45,955 nt of DNA from Bradyrhizobium aeschynomenes (lineage in GTDB: Bacteria > Pseudomonadota > Alphaproteobacteria > Rhizobiales > Xanthobacteraceae), in NCBI RefSeq assembly GCF_013178945.1, contig NZ_JABFDM010000021.1, forward strand, positions 1-45,955, given 5' to 3'. The notes beneath the pieces are model-generated. The model saw nothing but the letters and a program-made list of their open reading frames with translations, had not been told where the DNA came from and did not search any database. Shown one piece after another: positions 27,256 through 34,712 of this stretch. Made by a program: the position numbers and the translations under genes. Position 1 is the stretch's first letter, and the number at the start of each line of letters is the position of its first letter.

Positions 27256-28012
27256 CTTTGTGAGCTCCATCCGGGGCTTTAACGACTGAAGTGACCGCCA
27301 GACGCCGGCGGCGCGCGAGCCTGCGCAATGAGCGCAGCGGATGCCCGCAAGCGTCCATCGTAGCGAACGGCCCAATCTCGCATGAGGAAAACTGCCGGCG
27401 AGGGCGCGATCGATCGGGGGCGCTTATGTGAGACGAGCCCCCAAAAATGGTCGCGATACCACGACCCAGTTCCGCAAACTCGTCGGCAAGGTATCGCAAG
27501 GCGGAGGATGGACGGTTGTCGCGATCCGGAACGGATTGGGACTGTGATGACTGCAAGAGGAGGTTGTCACTGATCGGTCTTCCCTTCGTTCTGATTGCGT
27601 CTGCTGGGGCTATGCCGGTGTGCGACTGGCGAAGAGCGCCCTACGAACCGGGGCGGCTGTTCGCGAGATAACTCCGTGGCTCAGAGCAGCGAAGCAAGCA
27701 TCGCGCCACAGCCGAGCGAGCCAGAGATAGGTGGGCTTTCGGGAGAAGGGGAGTGCCAATCGAGCAGCGCTGCGCACGGCGATTCAGCCGACGACTTCGA
27801 AGGAGGAAAATGATGCTTTCGTCCCTGAAAGCCATGGATGAGGGCGACGTAACAAAGGCGCGGAGTCAGCTAAAACAATCGTGACAAAAGCGACAGCCGT
27901 GAAGGTGTCGGACCAATTTGTCTGGCCGTATTTTCTGCAGCGACTGTAGTCTAAACTATCGTGATGAGAAAAAGTCCACCAAATCGACTGACCGAAGACA
28001 TCGAGTCGTGAA
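27256..28012. other. Intergenic between the decarboxylase-like gene and the GNAT gene
   Basis: No gene recognised in about 750 bases; one Ser/Glu-rich frame (27595-27813) has no motif. The right end carries the GNAT promoter. Confidence 0.45.
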
Positions 28013-28028
28013 TGGCACGCGAATTGCG
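28013..28028 (+). promoter_or_regulatory. Consensus sigma-54 promoter of the GNAT gene
   Basis: TGGCACGCGAATTGCG matches TGGCACG-N4-TTGC exactly. It begins 54 bases before the ATG. This is the best -24/-12 match in the window. Confidence 0.8.
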
Positions 28029-28066
28029 ATGCCATTTCTGCGAATTCACGATCGGAGCGACGGCTT

Positions 28067-28690
28067 ATGGGGAAGCGCGAGACGAAAAATCTCATACTTA
28101 CGCCGATCCATTGGGATCACGAAGCCCAAATGGTCGGATTGTACGATGAGCGGTCGGTTCAGGAGCGGATCTGTGCAAACATGCCAGTGACCAAGTGGGA
28201 GGTTCGTAGTCTTATAGTGGAGTCGAAAAGACTCTGGGAGGTAGAGAAGTGCGGGTATTGCAGCATCTACGAAAAGGCCGGTAGGGCACCTGTATTTGTC
28301 GGAATATGCGGCGTCCGCGTCGACGAAAAGCCGGATCAGCTTGAGCTGCGCTGTGTTCTTCACCAACGCAACACTGGGCGCGGGTTAGGTCTCGAGGCGG
28401 CACGGGTTGTCGTGTTCGAGGCATTTAGAAGGGTAGAACGGGACAGGCTGGTCGCATTTGTTCCTCACCGTAACGAACGGGCGACGAGAGCCGCTCTCGC
28501 ATTCGGCATGCGGTATGTTGATGAGAGATTGCGTAACGGTATGCGGGCGAGATACTTCGAGATGAGCCGGAAAGAGATCGCTGCGGCTGCAGCGATGGCC
28601 TTGGAGGATGAGTGCCGTGCAAAAAGTATACTGGGGTGGCGCGGTACCGAGTTTAATGCAGGATATGGAAGGAATAGCAGTGTTGAATGA
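28067..28690 (+). CDS. GNAT-family N-acetyltransferase
   Basis: A 207-residue protein with the GNAT core: APVFVGICGVRVDEKPDQLE (strands 2-4), LRCVLHQRNTGRGLGLEAAR with the acetyl-CoA loop RGLGLEA, and FVPHRNERATRAALAFGMRY, the RimJ/RimL-type ending where Asn-Glu-Arg-Ala precede the final strand. An extra 40 residues at the C-terminus (RKEIAAAAAMALEDECRA) are not part of the fold. GNATs transfer acetyl to amines; the substrate could be a peptide N-terminus or lysine, perhaps of a local peptide (inference). The ribosome site GGAG precedes ATG 28067 and a consensus sigma-54 promoter lies just upstream, so expression in nitrogen-fixing cells is likely. Transcribed alone. Confidence 0.82.
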   Translation: MGKRETKNLILTPIHWDHEAQMVGLYDERSVQERICANMPVTKWEVRSLIVESKRLWEVEKCGYCSIYEKAGRAPVFVGICGVRVDEKPDQLELRCVLHQRNTGRGLGLEAARVVVFEAFRRVERDRLVAFVPHRNERATRAALAFGMRYVDERLRNGMRARYFEMSRKEIAAAAAMALEDECRAKSILGWRGTEFNAGYGRNSSVE

Positions 28691-28814
28691 CCAGAGTGCG
28701 GGTTGAAGAAGGGAAAATTGAACCGTGCGTTAGTTCGGCGAACACTGCGAAGTTGGCGATGATCCAGTGGGCGGCTGGCTACGGAGAAAGCGACAGATAA
28801 CCTGGGAGAAGTGT

Positions 28815-28985
28815 ATGGCAGGACTTCGGGAGAGTATTCAACAGGCGGTACGCAATGCGGCCTGGATGCGGTCTATTCGCATTCTGCGGTCGATGGGCGG
28901 ACGTCGCGCCTATAAAACTGAAATTTGCACGTCGCACAAGAAGTCGCACAAGGTCGCGCTGCCGCCCAGACGCAGGCCCTTTTGA
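28815..28985 (+). CDS. Possible small cationic peptide gene (56 residues)
   Basis: The ATG at 28815 follows a good ribosome site (GGGAG, 6-base spacing). The product begins MAGLRESIQQAVRNAAWMRS, has Gly-Gly at 28-29, and ends in a strongly basic tail (SHKKSHKVALPPRRRPF) with one cysteine. A basic tail after a Gly-Gly is suggestive for a peptide-export locus, but the leader lacks the YDVxELS pattern of the two better peptides and no promoter was found. The tail includes a short repeat (TCGCACAAG twice). Confidence 0.3.
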   Translation: MAGLRESIQQAVRNAAWMRSIRILRSMGGRRAYKTEICTSHKKSHKVALPPRRRPF

Positions 28986-29232
28986 TTTGATGCGGAAGCC
29001 CGTCCTTCACAATAGTACCGCGATCCAATGGCTCGCTTAGGACGGAGAGCAAGAGCGAGTCAGCATGGAGCGATCGTGGCGAGATCAAAGCGGATGATCG
29101 CGGTCGAGTGCGCATTGCGTCGGCGTCCCGGCGCCTTGCTGGCGGACGGGAGCTCGCGCTGGTCGGCTGGACGCGAGGGTGTGTCTTTGTTGAGCGTATT
29201 CCGAGTCTACGGGGAAAGCGACGGAGGCGCAG

Positions 29233-30783
29233 GTGCAACGTAGCAATAAGAGAGGTATGCAGGTCACGCTCGATAATGCGCTTGGGTGTGGTCGTAGTCG
29301 TTATCAGGGTAGGGGCGCAGCGAGAGAGCGAAAGGTAGAACACGTTCGTAGTGGATCGTGTGAGGTCGAGGAGCCTACGCTATTAGCGGTATGCACTAGA
29401 GCGGAGAGAAAGATCGAAGTCGAGCGCGATCTTATTGGCGGGCTCGATGAGGTTACAAGCGGGTTGCGTGCAGCACTGGGAGCAGGATTCGTAACAGCTT
29501 CGATACACCTGATCAATGAGGGTGATCAAGGGCATCTCGCCGAGGCTTTGGCTCGTCGAGCGGAAGTGGCTCGTATTGGAGGGAGAGAGCGTCCGCGTAG
29601 CTGGCCTAAGCAGACGCAGCTAGCGACGTCCATCGCGGCGCAGACTGGTGATCGTAATGCCGAGCCGACGCGAAGTAGGACCTCAAAGAGGAGTGTGGCA
29701 TACGTTGTTGGTGCGCCGATAGGCGATGGTGTATCACTGGCTGGAATGTTGTCTGTTCAAGTGACGAGAATTGCTGGCTATGCGGCTCTTGTAGAAGCTG
29801 TCTTTCGGCTGCTTCGCCGGATCGCGGGCCGGATTGCTGAGGCGCTCGTGGCGCCGTTGCAGTGTACCGACCATATTGAAGAGGCAGGCGGAGGAGGTAA
29901 GGCGTCAGCGTCTGAGCATAGGAGGCGAGACGTTGTGACCGGGCGGAGCCGCCGATCCACGAACACTCGTGTACTCTCCAGCGAGATTGTAAGGAGGGCC
30001 GAATTTGTGGCCCGCTCAAACGCGCCAGTGCTGATCCGTGGTGAGTGGGGAACCGGAAAGGGCTGCTTGGCCGAATTGATCCATCAACGATCGCGGCGGT
30101 CCCAACAAGCTATCGTCAGGGTCGATTGTGCCGGCATGCCTGATGAAGTGATTGAGTCGCAGCTTTTCGGGTATGAACCACGGTTGCGGCCACCGGAAGG
30201 ACAAGCGCGAGAGGGGGCGATCGAAAGAGCGGTGGGTGGCACGCTATACTTGCACGAGATTGGCGAAATCTCCGTCGCTACGCAGGCGAAGCTATTGCGG
30301 GTGCTTAAGGAGAAAGAGTTTGTCCGCATAGGCGGCCTTCGCATGATTCGAGCGGATTGGCGGCTCTTAGCGTCAACGAGTATAGATCTCGAAAAGGCGG
30401 TTGCGGACGGTCGATTTCGGGCGGATCTTTATTACAGGATCAATGTATTGCCGATGATCCTCAGGCCATTGAGAGAACGGCCGAATGACGTTCTGTTGCT
30501 GGCTTGCGAATTGCTCGCGGAGTGGAATCATGAGAACGGCGTAAATCGCGTGTTTCATCCAAGTGCGTTTGAGGTAATCACGAAATGCAACCTTCGGGGC
30601 AACATAGTCGAGTTGGAGAATTGTGTCCGGCGAACGGCGGCTCTGGCTGTCGGTGAACTGATTACCGCGGATGAGTTCACATGTAATCAAGGGTGTTGCC
30701 TCTCGGCGATGTGCCGAGTGGGCGTGCGGGTAGAACTACGCGAGGGACTGATCATGTCGATGAGTCGGAGGGAGCTATTGTAG
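29233..30783 (+). CDS. NifA-like protein lacking GAFTGA, Walker B Asp and DNA-binding domain
   Basis: A GTG start with GGAGG ahead gives 516 residues aligned along its length to the activator at 23454. The oxygen-sensing cysteines are kept at the same spacing (452, 464, 484, 489; C-X11-C-X19-C-X4-C). Key activator elements are changed without indels: Walker A GEWGTGKG, the sigma-54-contact loop RLRPPE in place of GAFTGA, and TLYLHEIGE with His for the Walker B Asp. The protein ends shortly after the last cysteine, without the Fis-type helix-turn-helix. It cannot activate sigma-54 promoters in the usual way; it may form mixed hexamers with the intact paralogue and damp it, or be decaying. An intact 1.5 kb frame argues against simple drift. 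Confidence 0.85.
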   Translation: MQRSNKRGMQVTLDNALGCGRSRYQGRGAARERKVEHVRSGSCEVEEPTLLAVCTRAERKIEVERDLIGGLDEVTSGLRAALGAGFVTASIHLINEGDQGHLAEALARRAEVARIGGRERPRSWPKQTQLATSIAAQTGDRNAEPTRSRTSKRSVAYVVGAPIGDGVSLAGMLSVQVTRIAGYAALVEAVFRLLRRIAGRIAEALVAPLQCTDHIEEAGGGGKASASEHRRRDVVTGRSRRSTNTRVLSSEIVRRAEFVARSNAPVLIRGEWGTGKGCLAELIHQRSRRSQQAIVRVDCAGMPDEVIESQLFGYEPRLRPPEGQAREGAIERAVGGTLYLHEIGEISVATQAKLLRVLKEKEFVRIGGLRMIRADWRLLASTSIDLEKAVADGRFRADLYYRINVLPMILRPLRERPNDVLLLACELLAEWNHENGVNRVFHPSAFEVITKCNLRGNIVELENCVRRTAALAVGELITADEFTCNQGCCLSAMCRVGVRVELREGLIMSMSRRELL

Positions 30784-31506
30784 TTGCGAGCGACGACGTA
30801 GTCAGATTGCGGCGCTCGGTTCTCCGGTTTTCGTATTTGACATGCCCACGAAAGTCTCTCATTCAACAGCGATCGGAGTCGGATCGGGTTGTATGCAGAT
30901 CGGTGCAGGTGAGGCAACGGGCGAGCGGCGGAGTGGGTCTGAGAGCTGCAGCCTATTATGAGCGAGATTGCGGCCGAAGGCCGCAAGGCTAGGTGCTGCG
31001 CTATGGTAAAAAAGAGCCAAAGGAGCGCTCTGGCAGGGCGTTGAATAAGTATACTGGGTTATAGTTCGTCATCTCGAACTCGGCCGTGGTGGCACCGTTT
31101 GTCCTGCCGTACCGGGGGGGGGCGTGGTTTGCTTCGCGCGACCGTCTTGAGTGTGTCCGAGTTCGACCGCATTGACATCCTGCGATGTGGAACACCATTA
31201 CCTCCGTCGCGGATATTGCACCAGAGCCGGCCGCCGGGAGCCACGGCGGAAGAAAGCTGATTGACAAGACGATCACTGTTGCGTTTCCGAAGGTAGGACG
31301 CGGAGGCGGCTCACGTTGTCAACGCAGGCGGAAGCCAGCTTACGTTCGCATGGGCACGATCATCGGGCAATGCAATCGGGGCGGCCCTAAGTCTGAAAGG
31401 TGCACCTGACAAAACTTAAGACGTGAAGTGTGGCGACTGAAAGCGACGGGGCCAAACGTTAAAGGGGCGCTTGCGGGGGTCGCCAATGTGGCGTCGGTAT
31501 GAAATG
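30784..31506. other. Intergenic after nifA-like gene 2
   Basis: No gene recognised. I translated the first 200 bases for a detached helix-turn-helix and found none. A run of seven G lies near 31122. Confidence 0.4.
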
Positions 31507-31881
31507 TCAGTCCGAATAGAATTCAATTAGATTGCTGGAGAGTCGGAGACCTTCCAGAAGATGACGCCGAATTGCGATTTGGGCAGACGGTGTGCACTTC
31601 CGATAGATAAGCTGGAAAGCGCCGTAACCACGATTGAAGCTTGCGATGAGGTCCGCGCGGCGTGGACCAGAGGGTGCTTCTGCGTCAACCAACTCTTGCA
31701 TCATGTCCCGCCAGTTCCTGTTTTTGTTCGTTGCACAAATGCCCCGTAGATGGTGAAGGCCCCCCAAAATCTCTGCGAGCCGGTGCAATTCGTGATCGAA
31801 CTGCGCCTGGTAAGGGGCACCCGAGCAGAACGGAATGCCAACAATAAGCGAAATGTATATTAGTACGGACATCTTAGACAT
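31507..31881 (-). CDS. TIGR02301-like exported protein
   Basis: From ATG 31881 the protein has 124 residues. It starts with a signal peptide (SVLIYISLIVGIPFCSGAPY), then the pattern of the short Rhizobiales TIGR02301 proteins: HELHRLAEILGGLHHLRGIC, WRDMMQELVDAEAPSGPRRA, LIASFNRGYGAFQLIYRKCT and AIRRHLLEGLRLSSNLIEFY. Two mature cysteines (in RGIC and RKCT) may form a disulfide. The function of the family is unknown. These proteins are normally backbone genes; a copy inside this cluster with its own -24/-12-like element suggests recruitment to the symbiotic programme (inference). The longer in-frame extension to 32052 has no ribosome site. Confidence 0.78.
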   Translation of the reverse strand: MSKMSVLIYISLIVGIPFCSGAPYQAQFDHELHRLAEILGGLHHLRGICATNKNRNWRDMMQELVDAEAPSGPRRADLIASFNRGYGAFQLIYRKCTPSAQIAIRRHLLEGLRLSSNLIEFYSD

Positions 31882-31959
31882 TGGCCGATACTTCCGGTGC
31901 TCACACCTAAGTAGTGCGATAGCCGCAACACAGAGGTCGTTTGGTATTTTCGATCCCTG

Positions 31960-31975
31960 TGCATATTGCAGACCA
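31960..31975 (-). promoter_or_regulatory. Possible sigma-54 element of the TIGR02301-like gene
   Basis: The minus strand reads TGGTCTGCAATATGCA: GG-N10-GC spacing holds, but -24 (TGGTCT) is off consensus. It begins 94 bases before the ATG. Confidence 0.35.
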
Positions 31976-32632
31976 CTGTGCGGCGCGGAGGTGGCCATCG
32001 CGCGCTGCGGAAATGCATGCCGATGGCTGCGTAGAACGAGCAGACAAATCAAGACAATCAGGTGGTTTGTTGTCGCGTCTGTCCGAAATGGTCAACCGGC
32101 AGGAATGTAATTTGATGTGTCCTGCAGCATTGGCTCGGACGACGCAACAAAAATGCCGGACCGCCGAATTGCGAAAGCCACATCGCCTCATGATCTTGCA
32201 GAGTCGTTCGTCACTGCCGGGACGGCGATGCATTCCTGCAATCTACGACGGCAATCGCACGATAAAATGAGACGAGTTGCTTGAAGCTGGTACAAGCCTT
32301 GCTGTGGACTCGGATGAATGGCAGGCGATGTCTACCGAGCAGTCACAACGAGGACACAGGCGATCGTTACGACGCGAGGAGGTCCTTGTTAGTCAAGATG
32401 CGCCGGTATCTCGTGCAGTGAAGTGCCTGTTCTGTTTGCAAAACGAGTCGCCATCAACGATAGAAACAGCGGCTCGGCGTTCTGTCCGCTATGGCGCTTG
32501 TCTGTGCCCCGCGTTGTGCGTGTCGCAGAAGCTGTGCGATATTGAGGCAGCTTACTCGATGCCGCGGGGGAGAAGGAGAGACATGCGGGTTCTTGGCAGA
32601 GTCCGTATTTCCGTTCGATGCGCTCTGCTTGT
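31976..32632. other. Intergenic between divergent TIGR02301-like and decarboxylase-like genes
   Basis: No gene recognised. A frame at 32277-32726 is Arg/Cys-rich without motif and overlaps the next promoter, so I left it out. Confidence 0.4.
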
Positions 32633-32648
32633 TGGCGTGAGTCGTGCA
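32633..32648 (+). promoter_or_regulatory. Candidate sigma-54 promoter of the intact decarboxylase-like gene
   Basis: TGGCGTGAGTCGTGCA: GG-N10-GC spacing, -12 GTGCA, -24 TGGCGT (two changes). The start point would lie about 130 bases before ATG 32788. Confidence 0.5.
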
Positions 32649-32787
32649 GAAATTGCTGCCGTCGGAATGACGCTCTGCTCGCTCGTGTGTCGTCTTGAGA
32701 GCGCCGGTCAGATCAGGGCTCGTTGACATGTTGCGGAAGGTGCGGGCGCTGACGCCTATTGAGATACACGACGTGGAGCATGATACG

Positions 32788-33537
32788 ATGAAGTCAATAG
32801 GCGGAACTCCCTTTGATGCCCCGCTATACGGCGCCGACCGGAAGCACGGAACCTACTTCAACGACTGCAAAGCACTTGAGGTGAGGGTCGTGGTGTCAAA
32901 TGAGGTCGCAGGACTCTTGCCGCCGCAGCTCTCTATGCCGAAAGGACCTCCCATTGGATTAATTGGGGTTGCGAGCTACGGTTCGAGCAATGTGGGTCCC
33001 TACCTTGAGCAATACTCAGGTATTCAGGCGTGCGATAGGAGTGGTACGGTTGGCTACTACATTCCCTACATCTATGTGACTACAAATGATGCCGCCCTAG
33101 CGTCGGGTCGCGAAGCGCTCGGTGCGCCAAAGAAGCTTGGGCACATCTCTCTAGTCCGCGAGGGCGATCTTATTCAGGGCGTTCTTGAGCGACCGTTGGG
33201 AAAGAGGCTTCTTACTGTCACGGCTCAGCCAAACCTGCGCTTCGATCGATCGGATGTCTCGATCAGCCCGAGTGAGACGGTATTCTACTCTGTGCGTCAT
33301 TTGCCGCCAGTTTCTGAGGCTGAAGCTGGAAGTGTGACGCAGCTCGTAAAGTGGCGTACCCAGAGGACGCTCAAGCAGGACAGTTTCGGTGCTGAAATGG
33401 CCTTCACGGGACCAATCGCACTTACCTACGACTCTCCGTCAGTGATCGACCCAATATTCAAGCTTGGCATCGATGAAGTCGTGATGGCCACGTATCAAGA
33501 ATTCGACTGTCGGCTTGCGGCAATTGGAATCGTATGA
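32788..33537 (+). CDS. Acetoacetate-decarboxylase family protein, catalytic lysines present
   Basis: From ATG 32788 (GTGGAG ahead) the protein has 249 residues, the usual size. The family signature is complete: PPIGLIGVASYGSSNVGPYL, EQYSGIQACDRSGTVGYYIP, YIYVTTNDAALASGREALGA, then PKKLGHISLV. With this start the lysines are residues 115 and 116, the same numbers as the Schiff-base pair of the Clostridium acetobutylicum enzyme (known), which supports the start choice over 32695 or 32728. The expected reaction is decarboxylation of a beta-keto acid or a related Schiff-base aldol step; the natural substrate cannot be read from sequence. Its partner without lysines is at 26512-27255. A short hairpin follows the stop. 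Confidence 0.87.
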   Translation: MKSIGGTPFDAPLYGADRKHGTYFNDCKALEVRVVVSNEVAGLLPPQLSMPKGPPIGLIGVASYGSSNVGPYLEQYSGIQACDRSGTVGYYIPYIYVTTNDAALASGREALGAPKKLGHISLVREGDLIQGVLERPLGKRLLTVTAQPNLRFDRSDVSISPSETVFYSVRHLPPVSEAEAGSVTQLVKWRTQRTLKQDSFGAEMAFTGPIALTYDSPSVIDPIFKLGIDEVVMATYQEFDCRLAAIGIV

Positions 33538-33554
33538 CGCCTAGTTACGGCGTC
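33536..33554 (+). terminator. Hairpin at the end of the decarboxylase-like gene
   Basis: GACGCC and GGCGTC form a 6-bp stem with a 7-base loop overlapping the stop codon. No T run follows, so intrinsic termination is uncertain. Confidence 0.3.
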
Positions 33555-34080
33555 TTAGTGCCGTTCTTCATAACGCCGATTCAGACGATCGCGATGATGG
33601 CAAGGAGGAAGTCGACCGTATGCGCGGTCCGCTCGATTGATCGAAGAAGCTTCTTCATAGCGAATTGCGCATTCCATGGCGCATGGATGGTTGGTAGCTC
33701 TTGTTGCCGCTACGGTCGAAGTCGGAGTCGTATACGACGCAATGGCGGTTTAGTTCTGCGGCCCGGACGGGTGCCGCTGAACTAATTGTGCACGATCCAA
33801 ATCTCTTATGGTTCGATTTCTTTGGCATCAGTAGCCCGCTTCCGTCACACCTAGGCCGTCAATCCGCGTGTCGTCGCTTTGTAAAGATTTGCTGAGGCTG
33901 AAAATTGTCATTTGAACTCTAATCAGCGCAGTGTCCACATTTGTAAATTTGCTAAAGTGTTGCAATTGACGGCTTCGAGACAAAAGCCAATTAGCTCGTT
34001 TTCTTAATCATTCGCGTATTCTCGTGCCGGATCTGATGGTCAGCAATCAGAAGAGAAGATTGTACCTCGAGCGATGTCGT
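33555..34080. other. Intergenic region upstream of peptide 2, AT-richer
   Basis: No gene recognised. The last 200 bases are noticeably AT-rich for the window. I found no TGT-N10-ACA site; TGTCCACATTTGTAAA near 33931 comes close. Confidence 0.4.
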
Positions 34081-34096
34081 TGGCTCAATTCTTGCG
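34081..34096 (+). promoter_or_regulatory. Candidate sigma-54 promoter of peptide 2
   Basis: TGGCTCAATTCTTGCG: GG-N10-GC spacing with a perfect -12 (TTGC) and TGGCTC at -24. It begins 66 bases before the ATG, parallel to peptide 1. Confidence 0.65.
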
Positions 34097-34146
34097 AAGA
34101 CAGAGCGGTCTGCGGAAGTGCATCGCCAGTGCAAAGGAGATCAGAT

Positions 34147-34287
34147 ATGAAGAACGATATGTCTGACTATGACGTGATTGAGCTGAGCCCCGATGAGGCT
34201 GCTACTATATTTGGCGGAGGCCTAGGCGCTAAACTTCGAAGGTTCTTTGAGTGGTTATTGAATGTTCATCCCCCGCACAGTGGCTAA
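34147..34287 (+). CDS. Double-glycine-leader secreted peptide 2 (amphipathic cationic cargo)
   Basis: A 46-residue protein. Residues 1-24 (MKNDMSDYDV, IELSPDEAATIFGG) match the leader of peptide 1 at 14 of 24 positions with identical length and the Gly-Gly at 23-24. The 22-residue core, GLGAKLRRFFEWLLNV then HPPHSG, has basic and hydrophobic residues spaced for an amphipathic helix, as in many membrane-active peptides. AAGGAGAT precedes the ATG, as for peptide 1. No exporter lies nearby; the C39 exporter 22 kb away fits the leader. It is immediately followed by the ICE remnant and IS21, so the insertion may have removed downstream partners. Confidence 0.7.
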   Translation: MKNDMSDYDVIELSPDEAATIFGGGLGAKLRRFFEWLLNVHPPHSG

Positions 34288-34570
34288 GTCGGGCAAAGCG
34301 GCCATCAAGGTGGGTACACGAAATCGGTGCAGACTAAGCGTCGGCTTGCCGGCGAATGGCGCAAGTGCGTCCACCGGCGGCTTGAGCCTTAATTTGGCAA
34401 AAGAGCTCAATAGGCTCGTTGGAGTGCGATGGGATGGAGTATTAGATGTCGGTGGCCACCATGGAACCTTAGCGAATGATGGTCGAATGAAGGATGATGT
34501 GTCGACCGAGCGGGCCCTCAAACCTGGGTTTGGAAGGCGTGACACTGCGCTGCATGAGTTCGCCCATGCC
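34262..34570 (+). pseudogene. ardC: Frame ending in an ardC-like zinc motif, cut by IS21 (5' part)
   Basis: An open frame overlapping the end of peptide 2 runs into the IS21 element. Its last residues before the insertion, DTALHEFAHA, contain HExxH, and joining across the element gives HEFAHASGNRL, then in another frame YAFEELIVEIAS. This is the order seen in ArdC-type antirestriction proteins (HExxHxxGxxxRL, YAxEELxAE). The earlier part (from 34262 to about 34510) does not resemble ArdC and stays unassigned. It is non-functional because of the insertion and a further shift. Confidence 0.55.
34565..34570. repeat. Target-site duplication of IS21 (CATGCC), left copy
   Basis: CATGCC lies directly left of the element; the second copy is at 37255-37260, directly right of it. 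A 6-bp duplication is within the usual range for IS21. Confidence 0.8.
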
Positions 34571-34712
34571 TGCGCGGCGACAATCAAGGTGAGAACCCAG
34601 CGACAATCAGGATGAGAGAGCGCCGGCGGGAGCGGGACGAAGGGAGGGCGTAGCCCGACCGGAGGACCGCTCCCGCCGGCGGCGCGTCCCTTTCAGGCCG
34701 TCTGGCGGCCGG

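Noticed and set aside
30235..30255. TGGCACG followed by TTGC inside the second nifA-like gene
   Set aside because: The spacing is GG-N12-GC, two bases too long, and it lies within coding sequence.
31001..31276. 91-codon minus-strand frame ending MTNYNPVYLFNALPERSFGS
   Set aside because: No ribosome site, Arg/Ser-rich middle; no family.
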